Shown piece after piece: positions 8,601 to 16,760 of a stretch of DNA of 30,784 nt. The notes below the pieces were generated by a model, which searched no databases, was not told where the DNA came from, and saw nothing but the letters and a program-made list of their open reading frames with translations. The position numbers were made by a program, and so were the translations under genes. The stretch is from Cyanobacteria bacterium M_surface_7_m2_037 (GTDB lineage Bacteria; Cyanobacteriota; Cyanobacteriia; PCC-6307; Cyanobiaceae), in contig VGPP01000003.1 of NCBI GenBank assembly GCA_016882585.1, positions 1 through 30,784 of the forward strand, read 5' to 3'. Numbering within the stretch: the stretch's first letter is position 1; each line of letters starts with the position of its first letter.

Positions 8601-8608
8601 TGCAGCAC

Positions 8609-9031
8609 TCAGGAATCGAAGGTGTTCTTGCCGGTGAACTTGATGCTGGCGGGGTTGCCGTTCTGGCCGATGCGACGGGCGTTGTGACCCACCATCGGAC
8701 GACCCTCGTTCACCTTCTCGGGGAACACGCCATCTTTGGGGTGCAGGAATTCGGTGTCGCCGCCGGGGAAGATCCGGTAGATCTTGTAGTCCTCGATGCG
8801 GGGCTTGAACTTGGTGCGCAGCTGGGTGCCCAGGGCCAGGCACTGCTCCTTGCGAGCGAAATACATGATGTTCTCGCCCTCGTTCATGTGGGCAGCGCCA
8901 CCGGTGGGAAGCTCGAACGCCTGAACCTTGCTGCTGGTCCAGGTGATGGCGTACTTCTCTTCGGTTTCAGCGGCGTTGAGCAGACCGCCCGTGCTGCCGA
9001 TGTACTTCGGGAGTTGACCGCTCAATGCCAT
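8609..9031 (-). CDS. psaD: Photosystem I reaction center subunit II (PsaD)
   Basis: PsaD is the stromal photosystem I subunit that docks ferredoxin and helps hold PsaC and PsaE. The 140-residue protein has the typical start MALSGQLPKYIGSTGGLL, the central ITWTSSKVQAFELPTGG, ENIMYFARKEQCLALGTQL and the basic KIYRIFPGGDTEFLHPKDG segment. The length is normal for cyanobacterial PsaD. The start is the only ATG matching the family N-terminus. The 121 bases upstream (9032-9152) contain no gene and must hold its promoter. Two hairpins follow the gene. Confidence 0.98.
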   Translation of the reverse strand: MALSGQLPKYIGSTGGLLNAAETEEKYAITWTSSKVQAFELPTGGAAHMNEGENIMYFARKEQCLALGTQLRTKFKPRIEDYKIYRIFPGGDTEFLHPKDGVFPEKVNEGRPMVGHNARRIGQNGNPASIKFTGKNTFDS

Positions 9032-9152
9032 GGCTGTTCCGGAGAGGGGAGTCGGCGGACCGCAGACCGTTTCGACCGGAAGCTAGCACCGTGTTTTGGG
9101 CCCAACAGCCTGCGGCGGCGGGGTCTTCACACCCGTCAACAAACCCGCTCGA

Positions 9153-10508
9153 TCAGCTGCTCGCCACGGGGAAAAACACCGTGAGATCGTTGCCGGCCCG
9201 CTCCGCCAGCCGCCCCCCCAGGCTGTGGAACAAGCGCTGGGTGGCCTGCCGGCTCAGCTGCAGGCTGCCGGTGCCGGGGTTCCAGCTGAGCACCGGCCCC
9301 ACCCGCTCAGCCGCAGCGGCTTCGCCCGGCTCCACCAGCACCGCGGCACTGGCGCTGAAGCGCAGCTTGAGGCGGGCGCCGGCGGGTTGCAGGCTCAGGC
9401 GCACCACCGCGCCGGCCGGCAAGCCGCGGCTGAAGCGATCCACCAAGCCGCCCAGCACCGTTTCCAGCCGGGCCGGATCGCTGAGCACCAGCGGCAGATC
9501 CGGGCTGCAGCGGAGCTCCATCGCCAGGCTGCGGCGCAACAACTGCTGGCGCCACACCGGCTCGAGCTGCTCCAGCAGCCGGGCCAGATCGGTGCGGGCC
9601 AACGCCTGATCCTCACTGGGAGGCTCCCGCTGCAATTCCGCCGCCAGAAAGATCAGCCCGAAGCGATCAATCTGCTCGCTGCACTCCCCATCGATCTGCT
9701 GCAGGCGCTGGCGCACCAGCTCCGGCAGATCGCTGCGGCGCAGCAGCGACCGGATCAGGGTGCGAATCGTGGCCAGGGGTGTGCGCACCTCATGGGTGAG
9801 GGCCTCCAGCAGGGCCAGTTCGCTGCTGGGGCTGCTGGAGGCGGCTGCAGCATCGGCAGCGGAGCTGCGGTGCACCAGCGGCTGCAGGGTGAGGCTCGGG
9901 GCCATGGCGGCCAAGCGCTCCGCCAGCCGCGGCCAGAAGCGCTGGGCCAGTTGTTCATCGCTCTGCAGCGGCCCCAGGGCCTGAATCGCCTGGCGCAGCC
10001 GCTGGCCCTGCTCAGGGTCGGTGTGCTGCAGGCGCTCATCCAACAGGCTCAGCGCCGCCGAGAGCGTGGGCGGATCAAAGCGCACCACCAGCCGCCGCTG
10101 GCCCGGCTCACCCAGCAGCGCCATGGCCACCTGCAGGCGCGGGGTGAGCACCAGCAGCAGCGGGTCGGTGCCATCGGCCTCCAGCAGCGGCAGGCGCTGG
10201 AAGCCACCGGCGGCCCGCGCCGGGGCTGTGCTCACCCCGGGCGGCAACAGGGGCGAACCGGCCTGCAACAGATCCCCCAGCTCAGCCGGCGCCCACACCC
10301 AGCCCTGCAGCTGCTGCAGCAAGGCGGGCTCATGCAGCGCCGGCAGCGGCGCGGCAAGCCACACGCCCTGCTGCGCGCCCAGGGGCAGCAGGAAGTCGTC
10401 TTGCAGGGTGGCGAGGGCTGCCCACCACTGACGCCGCACGCTGTCGTCGTCGCAGCTGCCGGCTGGCACCCCCTCGGCCAGCCGCTGCCGCAGGCGCTCG
10501 AGGCTCAC
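9153..10508 (-). CDS. Sensor histidine kinase-like protein with degenerate ATP-binding domain
   Basis: The 451-residue protein starts with GTG at 10506-10508, overlapping the rodA stop as GTGA. The N-terminal half (to about residue 220) is unrecognised and has no membrane segment. A HisKA dimerisation domain follows, with the H box LTHEVRTPLATIR (His about 239). The C-terminal region has the order of a HATPase domain, but the N box reads LETVLGGLVDRFSRG without the usual Asn, no DxGxG box is seen, and GTGSLQLSRQATQRLFHSLGG stands where the G2 box would be. It is therefore either a strongly divergent kinase or one that no longer binds ATP. Co-translation with rodA suggests a link to cell shape or wall synthesis, which is inference. 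No response regulator gene is adjacent. Confidence 0.75.
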   Translation of the reverse strand: MSLERLRQRLAEGVPAGSCDDDSVRRQWWAALATLQDDFLLPLGAQQGVWLAAPLPALHEPALLQQLQGWVWAPAELGDLLQAGSPLLPPGVSTAPARAAGGFQRLPLLEADGTDPLLLVLTPRLQVAMALLGEPGQRRLVVRFDPPTLSAALSLLDERLQHTDPEQGQRLRQAIQALGPLQSDEQLAQRFWPRLAERLAAMAPSLTLQPLVHRSSAADAAAASSSPSSELALLEALTHEVRTPLATIRTLIRSLLRRSDLPELVRQRLQQIDGECSEQIDRFGLIFLAAELQREPPSEDQALARTDLARLLEQLEPVWRQQLLRRSLAMELRCSPDLPLVLSDPARLETVLGGLVDRFSRGLPAGAVVRLSLQPAGARLKLRFSASAAVLVEPGEAAAAERVGPVLSWNPGTGSLQLSRQATQRLFHSLGGRLAERAGNDLTVFFPVASS

Positions 10509-11794
10509 CAGCGGGGCACTCCCGAATGAACACCGCGGCGCGCCACCGAAGCACACAGCCCCAGCGCGATGAAATTCACCAACATCGCCGAGCGGCCATA
10601 GCTCAACCACGGCAGGGGAATGCCGGTGATCGGCCCGAGACCGATGGTCATGTTGATGTTCACCACCACCTGGAACATCACCATCGCGCCCACACCCACC
10701 ACCACCAGCGACTCCACATCGCTGCGGGCCTTGCCGGCGATCTGCAGCAGCCGCCAGATCCAGAACACAAAGCCCAGCACCGCCAGCACCGAGCCCACAA
10801 AGCCCAGCTCCTCGCCCAGGGCGCTGAAGATGAAATCGGTGTGCTGCTCGGGAATGAAGCGCAGCAGGGTGAGGTGGCCCTGCAGCAAACCGGTGCCAAA
10901 CCAGCCTCCTGAGCCAATACCCACCGTGCTCTGCAGCAGGTGGTAGCCCCCGCCCAGCGGGTCCTTATTGGGATCGAGAAACAGGGTGAGGCGATCGCGC
11001 TGGTGGGGCTGCAGGAAGTTGTTCCACAGCCAGGGGGTGGCCATAGCAAAGAGCCCCTGCACCGTGAGCACCAGCGACAAACCGGCGCGCTTCCAGGGGA
11101 GGCTCTTCCAGGCCAGCAGGCCCATGGCGGGAATCCAGGCCAGCAGCAGCCACGGAAACACCCCCGCCACGATCGCGGTGATCACCGGCGAGAGAAACAG
11201 CACCACCCAGCTGCCGGGCATGCCCGACCAGAACATCATCACCAGCAGCACCGCGCCAAACACCAAAGAGGTGCCCAGATCGGGCTGCACCAGCACCAGC
11301 AACCAGGGGAAGCTGATGATCGCCACCGGCCGCACCAGATCCACGGGCCGCTCCACCGGATGGCGCGAGAGCACGCGCGCCAGCAGCAGGATCGCGCCGA
11401 TCTTGGCGAACTCCGAGGGCTGCACATTGAAGCCGGCGATGTTGATCCAGCTCTGGGCGCCGAGGGCGCTCACCCCCACCACCCGCACCGCGATCAAGCT
11501 GGCCACGGTGACGCCGTAGATCACCCAGGGCCAGCGGGTGATGCTCTCCACGGGCACCCGCGCCAGGCCCAAGGCGATCGCCAGGCCCACCGCAGCGGTG
11601 ATCCAGTGCTGATACCAATCAGCGTAATCAGCCTGGCGCTGCGTGCTGGCGATCAGGATCCCCGACACGAAAATCATCGCCAGGGGGATCCACCAGAGCA
11701 GCTTGTCGACGCGATCCACCCAGCGGCGCCGGCGCGATCCACCAGCGGCGAACAGGGCGCTGCGGCGCCGGCCCCAGAGGCCCAGCAGGGTCAT
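10505..11794 (-). CDS. rodA: Peptidoglycan glycosyltransferase RodA (SEDS family)
   Basis: RodA polymerises lipid II into glycan strands during cell elongation, working with a class B penicillin-binding protein. The 429-residue protein has about ten membrane segments and the SEDS family blocks: GAQSWINIAGFNVQPSEFAK, QPDLGTSLVF, a periplasmic HQRDRLTLFLDPNKDPLGGG, QSTVGIGSGGWFGTG, PEQHTDFIFSALGEELGF and the final ITGIPLPWLSYGRSAMLVNF. These separate RodA/FtsW from other membrane proteins; the DP.....GGGYHL..S form fits RodA better than FtsW. The start ATG overlaps the mrp stop (ATGA) and the gene's stop overlaps the kinase-like start. Confidence 0.95.
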   Translation of the reverse strand: MTLLGLWGRRRSALFAAGGSRRRRWVDRVDKLLWWIPLAMIFVSGILIASTQRQADYADWYQHWITAAVGLAIALGLARVPVESITRWPWVIYGVTVASLIAVRVVGVSALGAQSWINIAGFNVQPSEFAKIGAILLLARVLSRHPVERPVDLVRPVAIISFPWLLVLVQPDLGTSLVFGAVLLVMMFWSGMPGSWVVLFLSPVITAIVAGVFPWLLLAWIPAMGLLAWKSLPWKRAGLSLVLTVQGLFAMATPWLWNNFLQPHQRDRLTLFLDPNKDPLGGGYHLLQSTVGIGSGGWFGTGLLQGHLTLLRFIPEQHTDFIFSALGEELGFVGSVLAVLGFVFWIWRLLQIAGKARSDVESLVVVGVGAMVMFQVVVNINMTIGLGPITGIPLPWLSYGRSAMLVNFIALGLCASVARRGVHSGVPRW

Positions 11795-12894
11795 GCGGCG
11801 GCCGCCAGCGGCAGGCCAGCCGCCAGATCACGGAACGCCGCAGCGGTGGCTGATTCCGGAGCACTGAGCACCGCGGGGCGGCCGCCATCGCCGCCCTGCA
11901 CCACCGCCAGCTCCATCGGCAGCTGCGCCAGCAGCGGCACCCCGCTCTCCTGCGCCAACTGAGCACCACCGCCGGCGCCAAACAGCTCGTAGCGCTTCTC
12001 GGGCGCATCGGGCGGGATGAAGGCCGTCATGTTCTCCACCACCCCCAGCACGGGCACGCCGAGCTGCTGGAACATCGCCAGGCCGCGGCGCGCATCCTGC
12101 AGCGACACCATCTGCGGTGTGGTGACGATGATCACCCCCGCCATGGGCACCGCCTGGGCGAGGCTGAGCTGGGCATCGCCAGTGCCGGGGGGCAGATCCA
12201 CCACGAGCACATCGCGCTCACCCCACTCCACCTGATAGAGGAACTGGCGAATGATGCCGTTGAGCATCGGGCCGCGCCAGATCACCGGCTGATCCGCATC
12301 GATCAGCAGCCCCATCGACACCATGGCGATGCCGCAGCTCTCCAGCGGCGTGAGGATCTGGGCGTTGCCGCTGCCGCTCACCTGCGGCGTTTGATCCGCC
12401 ACCCCCAGCATCGTGGGGGCGTTGGGGCCGTAGATATCCGCATCCAGCAGGCCCACCTTCAGGCCAGAAGCCGCCAGGGCACAGGCCAGGTTCACCGCCA
12501 CGGTGCTCTTGCCCACGCCGCCCTTGCCGCTGCTCACGGCAATCACCTGCTTCACGCCGGGGATGGGCTGCTTCTCCGGCCCACCACCGCCATGGCCCGC
12601 CGCACCGATCGGCGCCTGCTGATGGGTGGGCGCGGGCGCCGGTGGGGGGGCCAGCTCAATCTGCACATCCTCGATGCCACCCAGCTGCAGCAGGGCGCCG
12701 CGGGCATCGGCGGCGATGCGCTCGCGCTGGGCATTGGCATAGCCGGGCAGGGCCAGGCGGAACACCACACGGTTGTTCTGCACGCGCACCTGCTGAATCC
12801 ACTGCAGTTCCAGCAGGCTGCGGCCGCTGCCGGCATCGGTGAGGGGCTCGAGGGCGGCGAGGGCCTGGGTTAAGGCCTGATCTGCGCTGGCCAT
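11791..12894 (-). CDS. mrp: Mrp/NBP35-family iron-sulfur cluster carrier ATPase
   Basis: A P-loop ATPase that carries and delivers [4Fe-4S] clusters. Of its 367 residues, the first 90 or so form a MIP18/DUF59-type domain (ALAALEPLTDAGSGRSLLEL). The MinD-like domain follows, with a deviant Walker A SSGKGGVGKSTVAVNLA, LLDADIYGPNAP, and DVLVVDLPPGTGDAQLSL. I do not see a clear C-terminal CxxC cluster-binding pair, so cluster binding is assumed from the family only. The ATG at 12892-12894 is chosen because it matches the usual N-terminus of the DUF59 domain; sequence upstream shows no similarity. First gene of the mrp-rodA-kinase chain. Confidence 0.92.
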   Translation of the reverse strand: MASADQALTQALAALEPLTDAGSGRSLLELQWIQQVRVQNNRVVFRLALPGYANAQRERIAADARGALLQLGGIEDVQIELAPPPAPAPTHQQAPIGAAGHGGGGPEKQPIPGVKQVIAVSSGKGGVGKSTVAVNLACALAASGLKVGLLDADIYGPNAPTMLGVADQTPQVSGSGNAQILTPLESCGIAMVSMGLLIDADQPVIWRGPMLNGIIRQFLYQVEWGERDVLVVDLPPGTGDAQLSLAQAVPMAGVIIVTTPQMVSLQDARRGLAMFQQLGVPVLGVVENMTAFIPPDAPEKRYELFGAGGGAQLAQESGVPLLAQLPMELAVVQGGDGGRPAVLSAPESATAAAFRDLAAGLPLAAAA

Positions 12895-13073
12895 CGGGCG
12901 GGAGGAAAGGACCCGGATCCTAGAAGCGGCTGCTGGGAAGGCCTGGCGCGGGCCCGCCACTGCCACGGGCATACCGCAATCGTGATCACGAACTCTCTCG
13001 AAAGCTTGTGCCGCGGCCCGTTGAGCTGAAAAGGTGAGGCGGTTTGCCTGAGCCCCACCGGGCGGTTGGATTG

Positions 13074-14174
13074 ATGTTGAAGGGCCTGCTGTCGCGAGCC
13101 AAAGCCAAGCTGGGCAGCCCGAGCGCCAGCCCTGCCGCCGCCACGGCTCTGGAGGCGCCTCCGGCCGATTCACGCCAGCGGGCCAAGGCGCTGCTGATGG
13201 GGCTGCAGGATTCGATCTGCGCCGGGCTGGAGCAGCTCGATGGCAGCGGCCGCTTTCAAGAGGAAAGCTGGGTGCGGCCAGAAGGCGGCGGCGGCCGTTC
13301 CCGCGTGATGAAGGGCGGCCGCATCTTTGAGCAGGGCGGCGTGAACTTCTCCGAGGTGGAAGGCAGTGAGCTGCCCCCCTCGATCCTCAGCCAGCGCCCG
13401 GAGGCCAAGGGCCACCGCTGGTTCGCCACCGGCACCTCGATGGTGCTGCACCCGCGCAACCCCTACATCCCCACCGTTCACCTCAACTACCGCTATTTCG
13501 AAGCGGGCCCGGTGTGGTGGTTCGGCGGCGGCGCCGACCTCACCCCCTACTACCCCTTCCTCGACGACGCCAAGCATTTCCACAGCACCCTCAAGGGCGC
13601 CTGCGACAGCGTGAACCCCGCCTTCTATGAGGTGTTCAAGCCCTGGTGCGACGAATACTTCTATCTGAAGCACCGCGATGAAACCCGCGGCGTGGGCGGC
13701 ATCTTCTACGACTACCAAGACCCTCGCGGCGTGCTCTACAAGGGCCAGGCCCCCCAAGGCCCCGCCGCCGCCGCGGGCCAGCGCGTGGGCGCTCAGCCCC
13801 AGAGCTGGGAGCAGCTGTTCGCCCTGGCCAGCGCCTGCGGCAATGCCTTCCTGCCCAGCTACGTGCCGATCGCCGAGAAGCGCCACAACACCCCCTACGG
13901 CGAGCGCGAGCGCCAGTTCCAGCTGTATCGCCGCGGCCGCTACGTGGAGTTCAACCTGGTGTTCGACCGCGGCACGATCTTCGGCCTGCAGACCAACGGC
14001 CGCACCGAATCGATCCTGATGTCGCTGCCGCCGCTGGTGCGCTGGGAGTACGGCTATCAGCCCGAGGCCGGCAGCCGCGAAGCGCTGCTCACCGATCTGT
14101 TCACCAAGCCCCAGAACTGGCTGGGCGACGCCTCACTGATCGCCCGCTGCCAGCCCCACGGGGCTGTGAACTGA
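13074..14174 (+). CDS. hemF: Oxygen-dependent coproporphyrinogen III oxidase
   Basis: Decarboxylates two propionates of coproporphyrinogen III to vinyl groups, on the path to heme, chlorophyll and bilins. Family blocks are clear: RFQEESWVRPEGGGGRSRV, FEQGGVNFSEV, PYIPTVHLNYRYFEA, WWFGGGADLTPYYP, GVGGIFYDYQ, and RGRYVEFNLVFDRGTIFGLQ. The protein has 366 residues from the ATG at 13074. A TTG at 13044 is in frame and has AAGGTGAGG at a good distance upstream (13031-13039), so a start ten codons earlier is possible. The gene is divergent from mrp, with 179 bases between them. Its last 42 bases overlap the end of the amidase-like gene on the other strand. Confidence 0.96.
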   Translation: MLKGLLSRAKAKLGSPSASPAAATALEAPPADSRQRAKALLMGLQDSICAGLEQLDGSGRFQEESWVRPEGGGGRSRVMKGGRIFEQGGVNFSEVEGSELPPSILSQRPEAKGHRWFATGTSMVLHPRNPYIPTVHLNYRYFEAGPVWWFGGGADLTPYYPFLDDAKHFHSTLKGACDSVNPAFYEVFKPWCDEYFYLKHRDETRGVGGIFYDYQDPRGVLYKGQAPQGPAAAAGQRVGAQPQSWEQLFALASACGNAFLPSYVPIAEKRHNTPYGERERQFQLYRRGRYVEFNLVFDRGTIFGLQTNGRTESILMSLPPLVRWEYGYQPEAGSREALLTDLFTKPQNWLGDASLIARCQPHGAVN

Positions 14175-14969
14175 AGCGGGCGCTGGGGCTGCGGCGGCGG
14201 TGGGTGCAGCCACGCCGCCAACCCCCAGCTCCAGGGCATTCACCACCCGTGCGGTGATCGTGGCGAGAGCCTGCTCGCGGCTGACTGGATTGCGCAGCGC
14301 CGGCTCCAGGGGGGCCTCGAGCTTGCCGATCTCCAGGATCGTGATGCCGCGGCGGGGGCCGCCGAGGCCGCCGCGGAACTGGCGTGGGTAGCCGCCGAAT
14401 GCCTGGGCCAGGCTTTCATCAAGGCTGCTGTGGGGGCGATGCAGCGCCGGGATCACACCGGATCCCACCCCATCCGGGCCGTAGGCGTCGAAGTGGATCT
14501 CAAGGGCATAGCCCCCGGCGGCGGCGTGGGCCTTGCCCACACTCCAATTGGTGCGGGGGTCGTCGCCGTTGTGAATGGTGCGCACCTGCGGGTCGTAGAA
14601 GCGGATGTTGAGCCCGCGCTGCCGGCCCAGCTGCACCACCCGCTTGGCCACCTCGAGATTCCAGTAGAGCTCGTCGCGGATGCCGGGCTGCATGGGCCGG
14701 GCGCCAGCCAGATCCACCGCAGCGCCAGAGGTTCCGGCCCCGGGGATGCCCTGGGAATCCGCATGGCCGGCCATCACCAGAATCTCCACCTCACGCCCAA
14801 CGGCGCGGCGGCCCACCCAATCGCGCTGGAGGCGGCTGCGCACACCCGTGAGCGGATCGCTGCCGCCACTGCGCAGGGCTGGGGCCTCCGCTACCGCGGC
14901 CAGACCCAAGGTGGCCAGCAAGAACCCGGCCAGCAGCACACTGCGGCGAAGACCGCTCGGGCAGGCCAT
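14133..14969 (-). CDS. Secreted N-acetylmuramoyl-L-alanine amidase-like protein
   Basis: A protein of 278 residues with a typical signal peptide: positive charges, then LLAGFLLATLGLAAVAEA, with likely cleavage near residue 28. The mature part has the layout of an Amidase_3 fold: EILVMAGHADSQG with a possible zinc His, a Glu a little later (GIRDELYWN), GYALEIHFDAYG at the place of the SxHxN motif, and GITILEIGKLE at the place of the catalytic Glu strand. It probably acts on cell-wall peptides or a related substrate outside the cytoplasmic membrane. The C-terminal tail is rich in Ala and Pro. The family match is by motif only. Confidence 0.7.
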   Translation of the reverse strand: MACPSGLRRSVLLAGFLLATLGLAAVAEAPALRSGGSDPLTGVRSRLQRDWVGRRAVGREVEILVMAGHADSQGIPGAGTSGAAVDLAGARPMQPGIRDELYWNLEVAKRVVQLGRQRGLNIRFYDPQVRTIHNGDDPRTNWSVGKAHAAAGGYALEIHFDAYGPDGVGSGVIPALHRPHSSLDESLAQAFGGYPRQFRGGLGGPRRGITILEIGKLEAPLEPALRNPVSREQALATITARVVNALELGVGGVAAPTAAAAPAPASVHSPVGLAAGDQ

Positions 14970-15004
14970 GGGTGAAGGCGGCGGTGTCAGCGCACCACTC
15001 TGGC

Positions 15005-15571
15005 TCAGATCGGTGAGCTGAGCAGGTTGCCGTCGCTGAACAAGCCGAGCTGCGGCCCGAGCTCCTGCTCAAGCGCAATCAGCTCATCGCGATGGGCCCG
15101 CAACCGCAAAGCGCTGCCGGTGGCCTGATCGTGGCTGATCAGGCGCAGCTCCACCGATTCATCGCGAGCAGCGCGGCGGCGATAGAGCACACCGGCCAAA
15201 GGGCCCAGGGCGATCAGCAGCAGCGGCCACCAGTGCAGCTGAGGCAGAAGCTGACGCAGCACCAGGCCCAGGCAACCGGCACCCACCCCTCCCAGCAACG
15301 AAAGCAGCACCGCCAAACCTCCGCTGGCCTGCACCTGGCCGCGGAAACGCAGCAAACGCCGCTCAGGGTTGCTTTCCTGCTCCAGCCAGCCGCGCTGCTT
15401 GAGCCAGTCGGCCATCACCGGCAGCACCTCCAAGGGAGGCTTGGAGGAGCGCACCTCCACCACGGTGGTGCGGTCTTTACTGGCGGCCCGCAGGAAGAAC
15501 ACCAGGCCGACAGCCAGGAGCAGGGTGAGCAGCAGGGTGGAACCCAGAGCTGGGGGCATGCGCGCCGCCAT
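15005..15571 (-). CDS. Cofactor assembly of complex C protein (CCB2/CCB4-like)
   Basis: About 188 residues with one membrane helix at the N-terminus (LGSTLLLTLLLAVGLVFFLRAASKDRTT, written here in part), a soluble segment, then a hydrophobic pair (LAVLLSLLGGVGAGCLGLVL and WPLLLIALGPLAGVLY) and a charged C-terminal half ending in LLSSPI. This layout and the N-terminal pattern match the cyanobacterial and plastid proteins that help attach heme ci to cytochrome b6. Several in-frame starts exist: ATG 15569-15571 (chosen), ATG 15557-15559 and ATG 15584-15586. All of them lie inside the 3' part of the upstream winged-helix gene. Confidence 0.7.
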   Translation of the reverse strand: MAARMPPALGSTLLLTLLLAVGLVFFLRAASKDRTTVVEVRSSKPPLEVLPVMADWLKQRGWLEQESNPERRLLRFRGQVQASGGLAVLLSLLGGVGAGCLGLVLRQLLPQLHWWPLLLIALGPLAGVLYRRRAARDESVELRLISHDQATGSALRLRAHRDELIALEQELGPQLGLFSDGNLLSSPI

Positions 15572-15950
15572 GCAGATGGGCTTCATTCTCCTCAAGCCAG
15601 TGCCGCCATGGCGTCATCAGCTCAAGTGCAGCCTGTTGGTGGGCCTCCAGCAGGTGGAGCATGCGGCGCGGCCGCCCCCGACTGGGGCAGCGCTGGCTGT
15701 AGGTGCTGATCGCCCCCTCGTGATCGAGGAAGTGAATCGCCTGCTGCAGCACCGTTTCCGAGAGTCTCAGCTTGGGGTGGGCGTCGCTGAGGTCGTGCAT
15801 CAAGGCGGTGGGGTAGCTGTCGTGATCGAGCAGGCACTCGAGGATCCAGCACACCGCCAGCTCCAGCCCCAGGTGCTGAATGGGGGGCTGCTCAAAAAAG
15901 GCTCGGATCGCTCCCAGGCCCGCCAGCTCCTGAAAACGGGGAGATCGCAT
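15477..15950 (-). CDS. PadR-like winged-helix protein
   Basis: A 157-residue protein whose central part (LGLELAVCWILECLLDHDSYPTAL, shown in part, through LSETVLQQAIHFLDHEGAI and the basic GRPRRMLHL) reads as a winged helix of the PadR type: helices, recognition helix, then a basic wing. It may be a transcription regulator; Pex, a clock-related protein of Synechococcus elongatus, is one PadR-like relative, but I cannot claim orthology. The ATG at 15948-15950 is chosen; a GTG seven codons upstream is possible. The last 35 or so residues (rich in His, Pro, Ala, Gly) run into the next gene in another frame and look like translation past a lost stop rather than a conserved domain. Confidence 0.6.
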   Translation of the reverse strand: MRSPRFQELAGLGAIRAFFEQPPIQHLGLELAVCWILECLLDHDSYPTALMHDLSDAHPKLRLSETVLQQAIHFLDHEGAISTYSQRCPSRGRPRRMLHLLEAHQQAALELMTPWRHWLEENEAHLHGGAHAPSSGFHPAAHPAPGCRPGVLPAGRQ

Positions 15951-16057
15951 CACAACAGCCAAGCGGCACACCCATCTGCTAGCGCAATCTCATTTCGATT
16001 TTCAAGAGCGAAAGATGATCTTGGGTTTTGGGATGGCTCGGCAGGTCGTCCGCGACG

Positions 16058-16747
16058 ATGGCTTCAGCTCCTGTGACCACCTTGCCCAGCCCCACAGCGC
16101 CGGCCGCCGGCTCCAGCCCAGCCCGTTTCGCCGTGCTCGATGCCGACCTCACAGCGGAATGGCATGAGCTGCTCGGCCGCTCCAGCGCCCTGGCGGTGGA
16201 CACCGAAGCCATGGGCCTGGTGCATGGCCGCGATCGGCTCTGCCTGGTGCAGATCAGCGACGACCAGGACAACGTGTGCTGCATCCGCATCCTGCGGGGC
16301 CAAAGCGAAGCGCCGCTGCTGAAGCAGCTGATGGAGCGTGCCGACATCGTGAAGGTGTTCCACTTCGCCCGCTTCGATGTGGCCGCCCTGGGCGAAGGGC
16401 TCGGCATTGCCGTGAATCCGCTGTTCTGCACCAAGGTGGCCAGCCGCCTGGCCCGCACCTACACCAATCGCCACGGCCTCAAGGAGCTGGTTGCCGAGCT
16501 CTGCGGCGTAGAGCTCGACAAGGGCGCCCAAAGCAGCGACTGGGGCCGGGTGGAGGAGCTGAGCGAGGCCCAATTGGCCTACGCCGCCAATGATGTGCGC
16601 TATCTGCTGCCGGCCCGCGAGCGGCTGATCCAGATGCTCGAGCGCGAAGAACGCCTGGATCTGGCCCAGCGCAGCTTCCAGTGCATCCCCGTGATCGCCG
16701 AACTCGATCGCGGCCGCTTCGGCGCGATCTTCGAGCACCGCAGCTGA
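16058..16747 (+). CDS. rnd: Ribonuclease D-like 3'-5' exonuclease
   Basis: A DEDDy-type exonuclease domain of 229 residues. AVDTEAMGL supplies the first Asp and Glu, KVFHFARFDVAAL the second Asp, and YAANDVRYLL the Tyr and last Asp. KVASRLARTYTNRHGLKELV between them fits RNase D. The usual C-terminal HRDC domain is missing, as is common in the short cyanobacterial forms. The role is likely trimming of tRNA or other RNA 3' ends. The ATG at 16058 is chosen; a TTG at 16028 is in frame. Divergent from the winged-helix gene, with about 107 bases between. Confidence 0.9.
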   Translation: MASAPVTTLPSPTAPAAGSSPARFAVLDADLTAEWHELLGRSSALAVDTEAMGLVHGRDRLCLVQISDDQDNVCCIRILRGQSEAPLLKQLMERADIVKVFHFARFDVAALGEGLGIAVNPLFCTKVASRLARTYTNRHGLKELVAELCGVELDKGAQSSDWGRVEELSEAQLAYAANDVRYLLPARERLIQMLEREERLDLAQRSFQCIPVIAELDRGRFGAIFEHRS

Positions 16748-16760
16748 GGTCAGGGGCGAC

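Noticed and set aside
8514..8843. Upstream extension of the trpE frame through the psaD gene
   Set aside because: This stretch encodes psaD in another frame and contains its terminator; the TrpE family start is at 8513.
10991..11581. Two GCGATCGC sites (10991-10998 and 11574-11581), the HIP1 palindrome of many cyanobacteria
   Set aside because: Only two copies in 30 kb, about what the base composition predicts, so no enrichment can be claimed.
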